A stretch of 64,000 nt of DNA from JAKVBH01 sp049800955 (GTDB lineage Bacteria > Pseudomonadota > Alphaproteobacteria > Rhodobacterales > Rhodobacteraceae): assembly GCF_049800955.1 (NCBI RefSeq), contig NZ_JBNAGA010000002.1, positions 434,001 to 498,000 on the forward strand. Reading direction: 5' to 3'. A model generated the notes under the pieces. It was not told where the DNA came from, did not search any database, and worked only from the letters and a program-made list of their open reading frames with translations. The first letter of the stretch is position 1. Each line of letters opens with the position of its first letter. Of the stretch, positions 34,631 to 44,276 are shown one piece after another. A program made the translations under genes and the position numbers.

Positions 34631-35392
34631 TCATGCGTGTTTGCCGAGCCAGCCGAGGCTTTTCGTCGTAGGCCCGTCGGGCACGAAATCCGCACAGGCC
34701 CAACCTGAGTAGTCGCTCTCTTTCAAAAGGCTCAACATGTCGCCTGCGTAATGGTCGATCTCCGAGGGCGTTGCCCCGCCACCAAGCAGAACATGCCCCG
34801 TGACGTCATGGGCCTGCTGCCAGAGAACCTCCAAGCCCTCGGGATGTCGGCTCGCGTGAGAGGTGCTGAAAAGCAACTTCACGTTGTCGCTGTCTACGCT
34901 TCGGAAAACATCCAACGTGTGGCCCACGCTCGCGAGGCAATGATCTGCATGATCTTGAGGGTTGAGCGCTTCGATCAAAAGAATCGCCTTGGGCGCTTCT
35001 TCGGCGGCCCATCGAAGATTGTCGATCAAAATGTTTGCGTCGGTCTCCTGCTCGAGGCCGGTTCTCAGATGCAAGCGGTGCGCTCCGAGGACCTGAGCTT
35101 GTCGCAACGCGCGTTTGAAGTCACTTTGAAAACGTTGTTGCTGCCCTGGCGCTGCGGCAAATCCCTGTGCGCCGCCGGTGTAATTCGGGGGAGGTCCATC
35201 CATCCGAACAAAGGAAATGCCCGCAAAAACTGCTTTGTCACGCAGATCAGGTGCTGGGTAGTCATAGGGCAGCGGCAGTTCGACACCGCTGAACCCGGCA
35301 TCTGCAGCGGCCGCAATACGGTCCGGCAGGTCATGTTCCTGAAACAGTCTTTCTATATTGGCTGAGATCCTGAACGATTTCTTTTTGCTCAT
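34631..35392 (-). CDS. Hydroxypyruvate isomerase-like TIM-barrel protein
   Basis: 253-aa sugar-phosphate isomerase/AP-endonuclease-2-type TIM barrel. It begins FRISANIERLFQEHDLPDRIAAAADAGFSGVELPLPYDY, which is the Hyi-like pattern, and has the metal-site glutamate region LLIEALNPQD. Hyi interconverts hydroxypyruvate and tartronate semialdehyde, but other small-sugar isomerisations are possible. The ATG overlaps the stop of the DUF1285 gene upstream by 4 bp, so they are cotranscribed. Confidence 0.78.
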   Translation of the reverse strand: MSKKKSFRISANIERLFQEHDLPDRIAAAADAGFSGVELPLPYDYPAPDLRDKAVFAGISFVRMDGPPPNYTGGAQGFAAAPGQQQRFQSDFKRALRQAQVLGAHRLHLRTGLEQETDANILIDNLRWAAEEAPKAILLIEALNPQDHADHCLASVGHTLDVFRSVDSDNVKLLFSTSHASRHPEGLEVLWQQAHDVTGHVLLGGGATPSEIDHYAGDMLSLLKESDYSGWACADFVPDGPTTKSLGWLGKHA

Positions 35393-35991
35393 CGAGGTAA
35401 TTCCTCAGACAAAATGATTGGAAAGAAACTCCCAGATGACCACAGGCCAAACCAGGATGTGCCGTTCACATCGTGATCTGTCCCGAGTTCTACAAGACGA
35501 TAAAAACTTTTTCTGTCGATCAGGGCTTCTAGATTGTCGCGCACCAGAACGTAGGGCGATGGCTCCCCCGTTTCGGGATCGCGGACAACCCGGATGGGCG
35601 CGTCGGGCCCTGCTGTGGTTACGTCTCCGACATGGGTTTCAAACCGGAGCACCTGAGCTTCGCCTTGCCCTTCCGCCTCGAAATCTTGCGCGACGAATGG
35701 TGCGTCATCGACCTTGATGCCCACCTTTTCCACTGGTGTTACAAGCACATATCGTTCACCATCCTTGCGCAGGATAGACGAGAACAGCTTCACCAGTTCA
35801 AAACGGCCAATGGGCGTTCCGAGGTAGTACCAGGTGCCGTCGCGCGCGATGCGCATATCGAGGTCGCCGCAATCGGGCGGGTTCCACTGATGGACAGGGG
35901 GCAAGCCTTTGCCGGATGCAGCGCGCGCAGAGGCCGCCAGGCCCTCTGCGGAGGGGGTCACGCGATTTTGTGAAGCCATTGTTTTTGCCAT
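35389..35991 (-). CDS. DUF1285 domain protein
   Basis: About 200-aa protein whose core (GDLDMRIARDGTWYYLGTPIGR then LVKLFSSILRKDGERYVLVTPVEKVGI) is the DUF1285 pattern, an all-beta domain of unknown function common in proteobacteria. The C-terminal part has YRLVELG...GLWSSGSFFPI, also conserved. Possible starts are 35991 and 35979; neither has a strong ribosome site. It overlaps the Hyi-like gene by 4 bp and is divergent from the MoxR gene, with the MoxR 5' region directly behind it. Confidence 0.82.
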   Translation of the reverse strand: MAKTMASQNRVTPSAEGLAASARAASGKGLPPVHQWNPPDCGDLDMRIARDGTWYYLGTPIGRFELVKLFSSILRKDGERYVLVTPVEKVGIKVDDAPFVAQDFEAEGQGEAQVLRFETHVGDVTTAGPDAPIRVVRDPETGEPSPYVLVRDNLEALIDRKSFYRLVELGTDHDVNGTSWFGLWSSGSFFPIILSEELPR

Positions 35992-36048
35992 TTGTCGTTT
36001 GAGAGATACACTCAAATCAACACGCGCAAGATGCAAGGGAGCATTTTC

Positions 36049-37056
36049 ATGTCTGAGGCAGAAGATCTGGTCGCTGATATCGAAGCTTTGGAAACGAAGC
36101 TGGCGGAGGCCAAGGCCTCGATAACAAAGCGATTCATTGGTCAGGAGCGCGTGGTCGAACTCACGCTGACGGCGTTGCTGTGCGGAGGTCATGGGTTGCT
36201 CATTGGGTTGCCGGGCTTGGGCAAAACGCGATTGGTCGAGACGCTGTCTACGGTCATGGGCATGTCCGGCAGCAGAATTCAGTTCACGCCGGACCTGATG
36301 CCTGCGGATATTTTGGGCTCGGAAGTTCTGGAGACCGGCGATGATGGCGCACGCGCGTTCAAGTTTATCGAAGGACCCATCTTCTGCCAGCTGTTGATGG
36401 CCGATGAGATCAACCGCGCCTCCCCGCGTACCCAATCCGCCCTTCTGCAGGCGATGCAGGAAAAGAAAGTGACCGTCGCGGGCGAGGATCGCGTCTTGTC
36501 GCCACCTTTCCACGTACTTGCGACACAAAACCCGATTGAGCAGGAAGGCACCTATCCGCTGCCGGAAGCGCAGTTGGACCGATTCCTCGTTCAGATCGAT
36601 GTGCAGTATCCGGACCGTGATACCGAGCGCGATATCCTCCTGGCAACGACAGGTGTGACGGAGGAAGAGGCGCATGAGGTTTTCACCGCTGCTGAATTGA
36701 TGGATGCACAGCAAATCCTGCGCCGCATGCCCGTCGGCGATTCCGTTGTGGAGATGATCCTTGATCTCGTGCGGGCCTTCCGCCCCGACAGCGCAGACGC
36801 CAGCGATGCAGTGAAAGAGAACGTCGCGTGGGGGCCGGGGCCGCGCGCGGCGCAGGCGCTGATGCTGACGGTCCGCGCCTCGGCGCTTCTCAATGGCCGG
36901 CTTGCGCCGTCTGTCGAAGATGTCCTGGATATGGCGCAGCCTGTTCTGCGCCACCGGATGGCGCTCAACTTTGCGGCGCGTGCTCGGGGTATGTCATTGT
37001 CCGCGTTGATTGATGAAACGGCAGCGGGTTTCGCGCGCACTGAGGCTGCTGCGTGA
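36049..37056 (+). CDS. MoxR-family AAA+ ATPase
   Basis: 335-aa chaperone-like ATPase. Walker A GLPGLGKT is at 53-60, Walker B LLMADEINRAS near 115-125, and sensor motifs LATQNPIEQEGTYPLPEAQLDRF are typical of MoxR. In this operon type it probably remodels or inserts metal into vWA-domain partners at the membrane. AAGGGAG precedes the ATG by 7 bases. It starts a four-gene run with 4-bp overlaps: MoxR, DUF58, DUF4159, vWA membrane protein. Confidence 0.93.
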   Translation: MSEAEDLVADIEALETKLAEAKASITKRFIGQERVVELTLTALLCGGHGLLIGLPGLGKTRLVETLSTVMGMSGSRIQFTPDLMPADILGSEVLETGDDGARAFKFIEGPIFCQLLMADEINRASPRTQSALLQAMQEKKVTVAGEDRVLSPPFHVLATQNPIEQEGTYPLPEAQLDRFLVQIDVQYPDRDTERDILLATTGVTEEEAHEVFTAAELMDAQQILRRMPVGDSVVEMILDLVRAFRPDSADASDAVKENVAWGPGPRAAQALMLTVRASALLNGRLAPSVEDVLDMAQPVLRHRMALNFAARARGMSLSALIDETAAGFARTEAAA

Positions 37057-37928
37057 GTCTGACACCTGCCGATCTCCGCGCGCGTTCCGAAACCGAAGCC
37101 GCTCGTTTGCCCGCGTTGCTTGCGCGGGCGGAGCATTTGGCGGGAACAGTTTTGCTTGGCGAGCATGGGCGGCGTCGTGCCGGAATGGGCGATGACTTCT
37201 GGCAATACAGACCTGCACAGCCCGGTGATCGGAGGCGCAGCATTGATTGGCGGCGTTCTGCCAAGTCGGACGGCCAGTTCGTCCGTGAGCTTGAGTGGCA
37301 GATCGCGCAGAGCGTTCAGCTTTGGACGGATCAGGGCGCATCCATGCGCTACAGTTCCGATCCGAAATTGCCTGAGAAGATCGAACGCGCCCGCGTTCTG
37401 GCGCTTGCGACGGCTGTCTTGCTCAATCGCGGCGGCGAGCGGGTGGGCTTGACCGGTGGCCGTTTGCCGCCAAGACGGGGCCGGGCTCAGCTCTTGAGAT
37501 TGGCGGAATTCTTTACCAGTGATGATGCTGCGGATTACGCTCCGCCCGAGGACAGGCAGATGCTGCCCCATGCGCGGGCCGCGTTTTTCTCCGATTTCAT
37601 GGGGGATTTCGCCAGTGTCGAAGCGGCGCTGACCAAGGCTGCAGATCGTGGCGTTCACGGCGTGTTGGTTCAGATCCTCGATCCGTCTGAGGAGGCGTTC
37701 CCATTTCAAGGGCGCACGATCTTCGAGAGCATTGGGCAAAGCCTGCGCCATGACACGCTTCAGGCAAAAGACCTACGGGATCGTTACCTGGAGCGCCTTG
37801 CAGCACGCAAAGATGCTCTCGCGCGTTTGGCGGCTGTCACCGGGTGGCAGCATCTTGTGCATCATACGGATCAACCCGCGCAGACCGCGCTCTTGTGGCT
37901 TTATCAGGCATTGGATGGTGCGGCATGA
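37053..37928 (+). CDS. DUF58 domain protein
   Basis: 291-aa cytosolic protein with the DUF58 block containing RRSIDWRRSAKSDGQFVRELE (about 63-83), followed by a vWA-like C-terminal part without a clear metal-binding DxSxS. It regularly partners MoxR ATPases. The start is GTG at 37053, overlapping the MoxR stop by 4 bp. The stop overlaps the next ATG by 4 bp. Confidence 0.9.
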   Translation: MSLTPADLRARSETEAARLPALLARAEHLAGTVLLGEHGRRRAGMGDDFWQYRPAQPGDRRRSIDWRRSAKSDGQFVRELEWQIAQSVQLWTDQGASMRYSSDPKLPEKIERARVLALATAVLLNRGGERVGLTGGRLPPRRGRAQLLRLAEFFTSDDAADYAPPEDRQMLPHARAAFFSDFMGDFASVEAALTKAADRGVHGVLVQILDPSEEAFPFQGRTIFESIGQSLRHDTLQAKDLRDRYLERLAARKDALARLAAVTGWQHLVHHTDQPAQTALLWLYQALDGAA

Positions 37929-40672
37929 CGCTGTTTGGCATTGGATTTTTGACACCATGGCTGCTGGCGACGTTGGCCGCGCTTCCCATCTTGTGGATTA
38001 TCCTGCGTGCCGTGCCGCCCGCGCCGATCCGGCGCATGTTTCCCGGGGTCGTGTTGCTGCTTGGTCTCAAGGACGATGATCAGGTCAGTGATCGGACGCC
38101 CTGGTGGTTGTTGTTGCTGCGCATGTTGGCTGTAGCAGCGCTGATCATTGGGCTGGCTGGCCCGATCCTCAATCCGCAGGAGCGCAGTATTACGGCGAAT
38201 GATCGTGTTTTGGTCGTGCTTGATGGGACATGGGCCTCCGCGCATGACTGGCAGGCCCATCAACGCGCGCTGGACGCCATTTTGCGTGACGCCGCGGCGG
38301 CCGGTCAGACTGTGGCCACTTTGCGATTGACGGCGCCCGAGGAGATTTCATTCCAGTCGGCTGATACCGTTCGCGCGGCTCTGCCCGGGCTTCTGCCGCA
38401 GCCGTGGGCCTATGATGAGAGCACAGAGTTTGTCCTTCCTGATGGCGCGTTTGATACGATCTGGGTGTCTGACAGCCTTGATCATGCAGCCCGCGCGCCT
38501 TTGGTTGCAGACCTGCAATCCCGTGGTGCGGTCCGCGTTTTGCAAGCGGAGCGTTCGGCTCTGGGCCTCCGGGCCCCACGCTACGAGGACGGCATCGTTC
38601 AACTGACCGCAGTGCGGACACGGGGCCCTGCGGCTGAACATGTCATCATTGCGCAGGGCCGCGATCCCGCAGGCCGCGCCGCAACACTGGCCAGCGGGAC
38701 GGCTGTCTTTGAGGACGATGCGCAAGTTGCGGAGCTGGAATTGTCCCTCCCAGCAGAATTGCGGGCGCGTATCACCCGATTTGAAATTGAGGGTATTCGG
38801 TCCGCTGGTGCTGTTGCTCTTGCGGATGATGGACTTCAACGGCGCGAGGTGGCCTTGATGGCGGGACGCGAGGATCGCGAAGGCCTCGAGCTGCTGTCCC
38901 CACTGCATTACCTGCAAAATGCGCTTGAGCCGAATGCTGATCTCCTGTCTGGCGCCTTGTCCGATGTTTTGCCGGCCAATCCGGATGTGATTGTGTTCGC
39001 AGATATTGCGACGGTGGCATCAGGCGAAGAAGAGGCGCTGCTGGAGTGGGTGGATGCGGGCGGTCTTCTGTTGCGCTTTGCCGGGCCTCGTGTCGCCGCA
39101 TCAGACTTGAGCCGCAGTGCCGAAGACCCGCTCATGCCAGTGCGCTTGCGCGCGGGCGGGCGCACGGTTGGTGGCGCGATGAGCTGGGGCGAGCCCAAGA
39201 CTCTGGCGCCCTTCCCGATGGATGGCCCCTTCGCGGGTCTTGATGTGTCAGAGGAGGTCGTGGTTTCCGCTCAGGTGCTCGCCCAACCCGATCCGACACT
39301 TGCAGACCGTGTGATCGCTGAATTGGCTGACGGGACGCCACTTGTCACACGCAAGCGCGTGGGCTCGGGCCAGATCGTCTTCTTCCATGTGACGGCAAAT
39401 GCTGAATGGTCGACCCTGCCTTTGTCCGGCCTTTTTGTTCAAATGCTGGATCGTCTGGCAGTTTCTACATCAACCGAGGCGATGACTGCCGAAGCGCTCG
39501 AAGGCACCACATGGCAAGCGACGCAGGTCATGGATGCTTTTGGCAACCTCGATGACGCGGGAACGCGCCCGGGCGTCGATGGGCCCGAGCTCGCAGAGGC
39601 TCCGCTCAGCGCTGAATTGCTGCCCGGGCTCTATTCGAACGATGATCTCACGATTGCGCGCAACGTGATCGGGCCGGAGCAAAGTCTCGCGCGGTTTGAG
39701 TGGCCCGACGGCGTGCGCGTTGAGGGTTTGGCGCCGAGAGAGGAGACACCTTTGGCTGGATTGCTGCTCGCAAGTGCGTTGGGTCTGCTTCTCGTTGATG
39801 TCGTGGCATCGCTTTGGCTGTCCGGGCGTCTGGGCGGTTTGGCGCGCGCCGCTGCGATGATCGCAGGTTTGGCGCTCGTATCCCAGACAGCTGAGGCGCA
39901 AGATCAGAGTACCGATGAAGCGCTGGCGCTCTTGGCGACGCAAGAGGTCGTCCTGGCCCATGTGCTGACAGGCGACGCACGTCTGGATGATACGGCGGCA
40001 GCGGGGCTGCGTGGATTGTCAGAGACCTTGTTTTTCCGAACCTCAGTAGAGCCAGCTGATCCCATCGGCGTGGATCTGGAACGCGATGAATTGGCATTCT
40101 TTCCATTTCTCTACTGGCCTGTGAGCGAAGGGCAACCCATCCCTTCCGACGCGGCCTACTCGAAGCTCAACGCCTACCTCAGATCAGGCGGCATGATCCT
40201 GTTTGACACGCGCGATGCGCACGTGGCCGGGTTTGGCGCTGCGACGCCTCAGGGTCAGCGTTTGCAACAGCTTGCCGCGCCGCTCGATATTCCTCCGCTG
40301 GAGCCATTGCCGGAAGACCATGTTCTGACGCGCACGTTCTACCTCCTGCAGGATTTCCCTGGTCGCCATGCGGGCCGCAGTGTTTGGGTCGAGGCCGCGC
40401 CGCCGGATGCTGAAATTGTCGAAGGCATGCCGTTTCGCAATCTCAATGACGGTGTGACGCCAGTTGTCATCGGCGGCAATGACTGGGGTGCGGCATGGGC
40501 TGTGGACCAACGTGGAAATCCCCTCTTTCCGGTTGGCCGGGGTTATGCCGGGGAGCGTCAGCGGGAGATGGCGTATCGTTTCGGCGTCAACCTGATCATG
40601 CATGTGCTGACGGGCAACTATAAGTCTGATCAGGTGCATGTGCCTGCGCTTTTGGACAGGTTGGGCCAATGA
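37925..40672 (+). CDS. BatA/DUF4159 domain membrane protein
   Basis: 915-aa protein. The N-terminal BatA-type anchor (GIGFLTPWLLATLAALPILWIILR) and a second helix precede a vWA-like domain whose metal site is degenerate (VVLDGTWAS where DxSxS is expected). A long beta-rich periplasmic region follows. A helix near 610-630 (LLLASALGLLLVDVVASLWL) and another hydrophobic stretch ending in TAEAQ lead to the C-terminal DUF4159 domain (about 690-915, with LAFFPFLYWPV and GGMILFDTRDA). The role is unknown; the operon suggests envelope maintenance. Overlaps of 4 bp on both sides. Confidence 0.88.
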   Translation: MTLFGIGFLTPWLLATLAALPILWIILRAVPPAPIRRMFPGVVLLLGLKDDDQVSDRTPWWLLLLRMLAVAALIIGLAGPILNPQERSITANDRVLVVLDGTWASAHDWQAHQRALDAILRDAAAAGQTVATLRLTAPEEISFQSADTVRAALPGLLPQPWAYDESTEFVLPDGAFDTIWVSDSLDHAARAPLVADLQSRGAVRVLQAERSALGLRAPRYEDGIVQLTAVRTRGPAAEHVIIAQGRDPAGRAATLASGTAVFEDDAQVAELELSLPAELRARITRFEIEGIRSAGAVALADDGLQRREVALMAGREDREGLELLSPLHYLQNALEPNADLLSGALSDVLPANPDVIVFADIATVASGEEEALLEWVDAGGLLLRFAGPRVAASDLSRSAEDPLMPVRLRAGGRTVGGAMSWGEPKTLAPFPMDGPFAGLDVSEEVVVSAQVLAQPDPTLADRVIAELADGTPLVTRKRVGSGQIVFFHVTANAEWSTLPLSGLFVQMLDRLAVSTSTEAMTAEALEGTTWQATQVMDAFGNLDDAGTRPGVDGPELAEAPLSAELLPGLYSNDDLTIARNVIGPEQSLARFEWPDGVRVEGLAPREETPLAGLLLASALGLLLVDVVASLWLSGRLGGLARAAAMIAGLALVSQTAEAQDQSTDEALALLATQEVVLAHVLTGDARLDDTAAAGLRGLSETLFFRTSVEPADPIGVDLERDELAFFPFLYWPVSEGQPIPSDAAYSKLNAYLRSGGMILFDTRDAHVAGFGAATPQGQRLQQLAAPLDIPPLEPLPEDHVLTRTFYLLQDFPGRHAGRSVWVEAAPPDAEIVEGMPFRNLNDGVTPVVIGGNDWGAAWAVDQRGNPLFPVGRGYAGERQREMAYRFGVNLIMHVLTGNYKSDQVHVPALLDRLGQ

Positions 40673-42708
40673 CCGGTTTTGTTGTTTTTGATCCGATGTT
40701 GCCCTGGCCGCTTCTGGCTGTCCTGGGGGTATTGGTCGCCGTCGGGACATTGCTTGCCTTGTGGCGCGGCTTGTCCGGCTGGGCGATGCGTGGGCTGGGA
40801 GGTCTGATCGTTTTGGCGGCGCTGGCGCAACCGGCCTACCAGCAAGAGGAGCGCGCGGCGCTGTCAGACATCGTCGTTCTTTTGGAAGACAGAAGCGCGT
40901 CTCAGGGGTTGGCCGAGCGCGGCGAGACAACGCAACGCGCGGCGGATGAGCTGGAAACCATGCTCACGGCACGCTCCAATACCGAGGTGCGCCGCATTGT
41001 CATTGACGATGCAGAAGACGACAGCGGGACCCAGATCATGTCTGCGCTGAACGAGGCCATGGCGCGCGAACCACGGGCGCGCCTCGCCGGCGTGCTGACT
41101 GTGACCGACGGTCTGCTGCATGACGTTGAGGCAGCACCGGACTTGCCCGCGCCGATGCAGGTCTTTCTCACGGGGAAGCAAACGGATTGGGATCGCAGGC
41201 TCACTGTGTCTAATGCGCCGGCATTCGCGATTTTGGGGGAACCCGTCACACTAACCTTGCGCGTAGAGGACGAGGGGGCTGCGCCTGCTACAGATACGGT
41301 GCCGTTGCTCGTGTCGATTGATGGGGCAGAGCCGCAGGAATTCGAAGTACCGCTGGGGCGGGATATCGAGCTGCCCATCACGCTGCCCCATGCCGGTCGC
41401 AACGTCTTGCAATTTGTTGTGCCCGAAGCTGAGGGCGAGCTGACGGATCGAAACAACTCTGCCTTGGTTCAGATCAACGGTGTCCGGGATCGTCTGCGCG
41501 TTCTGCTTGTCTCGGGTGAGCCGCATCCGGGCGGTCGCACCTGGCGCAATCTGTTGAAATCGGATTCATCGGTGGATCTTGTGCATTTCACGATCCTTCG
41601 CCCGCCTGAGAAACAGGACGGCGTGCCGGTGCGCGAGCTGTCGTTGATTGCGTTCCCGACGCGGGAGCTCTTTCTGGAAAAGGTTGATGATTTCGATCTG
41701 ATCATCTTCGATCGCTACAAACGGCGCGGTATCCTGCCGTCGATCTATCTCGACAATGTCTCGCGCTATGTCGAGGAGGGCGGGGCGGTTCTGATCGCTG
41801 CGGGCCCGGATTTCGCGAGTGCGGATTCGCTCTATCGCTCGCCGCTCTCGCCCATCGTTCCTGCAAGTCCGACGGCGCGGGTACTCGATGAAGGCTTTGA
41901 TCCAACCGTAACAGAGATTGGTGAGCGCCACCCGGTCACATCCGGTTTGGGAACACCCGATGATTGGGGCCGCTGGCTGCGCCAGATCGAGGTAGAGCCG
42001 CAAAGCGGACATGTCGTGATGTCTGGCATCGACGAGCGCCCCCTGCTGGTTCTGGACAGGGTTGGCGAAGGGCGTGTGGCGTTGATGGCGTCTGACCATG
42101 CCTGGCTCTGGAGCCGTGGTTTTGAAGGCGGTGGCCCCCAGCTGGAGCTGTTGAGACGCTTGGCCCATTGGATGATGGGGGAACCTGAGCTCGAGGAAGA
42201 GACGCTTACCGCAGAAGCCAATGGCCAGTCCATGCGTATCACGCGCCGGACCCTGCAAGACAGTGTCGATGATCTCACGATTACTGGGCCAGATGGGTCC
42301 GAGGTTATTCTGCCCATGGAGCAGGTGGGCCCTGGCCAGTTTGAAACGCGCTACGATGGGCCAGAGATTGGGCTCTACCGCTTGCGTGAAGGCGATGAGG
42401 AAGCCGTCATCGGCCTTGGTCCCGCGGCGCCGCGGGAGTTCGAGCGTACGATTGCAACGGGTGATCGGTTGGAGCCCATTGCGGCGTCCATGCGCGGCGG
42501 TGTCTTTCGATTGGAAGATGGTGTGCCGCGTCTGCGCGAGGTGCGCGAAGGACGTCCAGCTGCGGGCCGTGGCTGGTTTGGCATCACGCCGCGCAACGCG
42601 TTTGATGTGCAAGACGTCCGGCAAACGTCGCTTTTGCCGCCTTGGCTTGTGCTGTTGCTGGCGTCCTTGATGATTGTGGGTGCGTGGCTGCGCGAGGGTC
42701 GCAGCTAA
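40669..42708 (+). CDS. Membrane protein with vWA-like and glutamine amidotransferase-like regions
   Basis: 679-aa protein with two N-terminal helices and one C-terminal helix (LPPWLVLLLASLMIVGAWL), so most of it probably faces the periplasm. After helix 2 comes IVVLLEDRSASQ with an intact DxSxS (Asp74, Ser76, Ser78), suggesting a metal-binding vWA-like fold. The centre (LLVSGEPHPGGRTWRNLL, GGAVLIAAGPDFAS) resembles the class I glutamine-amidotransferase-like domain seen in the last gene of MoxR/DUF58/DUF4159 operons. The function is unknown. Confidence 0.85.
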   Translation: MTGFVVFDPMLPWPLLAVLGVLVAVGTLLALWRGLSGWAMRGLGGLIVLAALAQPAYQQEERAALSDIVVLLEDRSASQGLAERGETTQRAADELETMLTARSNTEVRRIVIDDAEDDSGTQIMSALNEAMAREPRARLAGVLTVTDGLLHDVEAAPDLPAPMQVFLTGKQTDWDRRLTVSNAPAFAILGEPVTLTLRVEDEGAAPATDTVPLLVSIDGAEPQEFEVPLGRDIELPITLPHAGRNVLQFVVPEAEGELTDRNNSALVQINGVRDRLRVLLVSGEPHPGGRTWRNLLKSDSSVDLVHFTILRPPEKQDGVPVRELSLIAFPTRELFLEKVDDFDLIIFDRYKRRGILPSIYLDNVSRYVEEGGAVLIAAGPDFASADSLYRSPLSPIVPASPTARVLDEGFDPTVTEIGERHPVTSGLGTPDDWGRWLRQIEVEPQSGHVVMSGIDERPLLVLDRVGEGRVALMASDHAWLWSRGFEGGGPQLELLRRLAHWMMGEPELEEETLTAEANGQSMRITRRTLQDSVDDLTITGPDGSEVILPMEQVGPGQFETRYDGPEIGLYRLREGDEEAVIGLGPAAPREFERTIATGDRLEPIAASMRGGVFRLEDGVPRLREVREGRPAAGRGWFGITPRNAFDVQDVRQTSLLPPWLVLLLASLMIVGAWLREGRS

Positions 42709-42710
42709 GC

Positions 42711-43157
42711 CTAGGCGTCGCTTTCCAGTTTCTGACGGAGTTCGCGCAGGATTGGCAGGGCAGCTTTGACCTTGTCAGGCCCTAGATCGCTGACCAGAGT
42801 GGCAACGAGTGGCGTTATCGCGGCAAGGGCTGCGTCGCGCGCTTGCAGGCCAGCGGGGCTGATTGTGACGAGTTTGGAGCGCGCATCGTCCCAGTCTGGG
42901 CGGATGTGCACATAGCCCGCCCATTCCAGCTTTGAGAGCGTGTTTGTCATCGCGCCGCGGGTGACGTGAAAAGAGCGCGCAAGCTGCGCCGGAGTGCGTT
43001 CCGCTTTCGAATGTGCGAGATGATTGAGCACAGAAAAATGGCTCAACTCCATCCCCTTCGGCAGAGCGCGGCCCATGCGATTGCGCAGCATCTGATCGGC
43101 TGTGAACAGCTCGGAAAAGAGAGCTACAGCAAGCGCTTGGGAAGGGTCGTCACTCAT
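42711..43157 (-). CDS. MarR-family transcriptional regulator
   Basis: 148-aa winged-helix regulator. The recognition region RTPAQLARSFHVTRGAMTNTLSKLE (about 54-78, split) and wing VHIRPDWDDARSKLVTISPAG are standard MarR. Its start overlaps the stop of the upstream nitrilase-family gene by 4 bp, so it ends a grxC-nitrilase-marR run on the minus strand. Effector and targets are unknown. Confidence 0.9.
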   Translation of the reverse strand: MSDDPSQALAVALFSELFTADQMLRNRMGRALPKGMELSHFSVLNHLAHSKAERTPAQLARSFHVTRGAMTNTLSKLEWAGYVHIRPDWDDARSKLVTISPAGLQARDAALAAITPLVATLVSDLGPDKVKAALPILRELRQKLESDA

Positions 43158-43987
43158 TCGGGGCCGATAAATTCGCGGTCGTGTTGCAGGGCTGGGATTT
43201 TCTGTCTCGCTTGTGACACAGAGGCCATGTCCAGTTCAACCGACAGAACGCCCGGGGCCGTTCCGGCATCGCCCATAACCTCACCCCAGGGCGAAACGAT
43301 CAGGGAATGACCGTGGGTGCGCCGCAAAGCGCCATTTCCCTCACCGTGCTGCCCGGTTTGTGCGGGCGCCAGTACCCATGCGCCGCATTCAATGGCCCGA
43401 GCGCGCAGAAGCGGTTCCCAGTGCCCTGGGCCGGTAGCGTAGGAGAACGCGGCAGGGACCGTCAGGATCTCGGCGCCTGCTTGCGCCAATGATCTGTAGA
43501 GATAAGGGAAACGCAGATCGTAGCAGATGCTCAAGCCGATCGTCGCAAAAGGTGTTTTCGCGATGACAGCCTCTGTCCCGGGGCGGTAGCCTTGGCTCTC
43601 TTGATATTGCTCTGTCTCGGACAATTGCACGTCAAACATGTGCAACTTGTCATACCGCGCAGCGATTTCGCCTTCGGGAGAGATCAGGATCGACCGATTG
43701 GCAAACCGGCCATCCGGATCATCCGTTTTGAGTGCAAGTGACCCGATCAGCAGCCAGATCCCATGGCGGGCGGCCTCCTCTCTCAGGGCGGCGAGGGTCG
43801 GGTCCGTGGCCTCGGGTTGGAGGACCTCCATCTGTCTCTTGCGGTTTGCGCCAAGGCAATTGGCGACTTCGGGCAGCAAGGCAAATCCTGCGCCGTCTGC
43901 CACCGCATCATCGAGCATCGACCGCATGACGCGGACGTTGTGGCTCGGATCCTCACTGGAATTCAGCTGTAGCAGACTGACGCGCAT
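43154..43987 (-). CDS. Carbon-nitrogen hydrolase (Nit2/omega-amidase-like)
   Basis: 277-aa nitrilase-superfamily amidase with the catalytic triad Glu40 (LLPEVAN), Lys114 (RYDKLHMFDV) and Cys155 (GLSICYDLRFP). The closest functional types are Nit1/Nit2 enzymes that repair deaminated glutathione or hydrolyse omega-amides such as 2-oxoglutaramate. Its position directly after glutaredoxin 3 fits a link with glutathione. It overlaps grxC by 1 bp and marR by 4 bp. Confidence 0.9.
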   Translation of the reverse strand: MRVSLLQLNSSEDPSHNVRVMRSMLDDAVADGAGFALLPEVANCLGANRKRQMEVLQPEATDPTLAALREEAARHGIWLLIGSLALKTDDPDGRFANRSILISPEGEIAARYDKLHMFDVQLSETEQYQESQGYRPGTEAVIAKTPFATIGLSICYDLRFPYLYRSLAQAGAEILTVPAAFSYATGPGHWEPLLRARAIECGAWVLAPAQTGQHGEGNGALRRTHGHSLIVSPWGEVMGDAGTAPGVLSVELDMASVSQARQKIPALQHDREFIGPE

Positions 43988-44244
43988 CAGGCAGCCAAGA
44001 GTGGATCAAGCTTGCCCGCGCGCTCCAGTGCAAAGAGGTCATCGCAGCCGCCCACATGGGTTTCGCCGATGAAGATCTGTGGAACAGTCCGGCCTCCATT
44101 GGCGCGCTGGATCATTTCGGGTTTGCGATCTGGGCGCGCCAGGACATCAATTTCAGAGAAGGTGACGCCCTTCTGTTTCAGCAAGCGCTTGGCCGCATGG
44201 CAAAATCCGCAGAGCGGCGAGGTATAGATTTCAACTGGTTGCAT
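43987..44244 (-). CDS. grxC: Glutaredoxin 3
   Basis: 85-aa thioredoxin-fold oxidoreductase using glutathione. The active site is Cys12-Gly-Phe-Cys15 (PLCGFCHAAKRLL) where CPYC is usual. NGGRTVPQIFIGETHVGGCDDL holds the cis-proline and glutathione-binding GG. It reduces protein and mixed disulfides. It sits 32 bp after comF and overlaps the nitrilase gene by one base. Confidence 0.93.
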   Translation of the reverse strand: MQPVEIYTSPLCGFCHAAKRLLKQKGVTFSEIDVLARPDRKPEMIQRANGGRTVPQIFIGETHVGGCDDLFALERAGKLDPLLAA

Positions 44245-44276
44245 CTGGGCATTCCTTATCAGGTGTTGCCCTGCAT

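Noticed and set aside
36591..37751. Long minus-strand open frame across the MoxR/DUF58 junction
   Set aside because: It lies opposite two clearly coding genes and its translation shows only low-complexity Arg/Ala/Ser-rich sequence.
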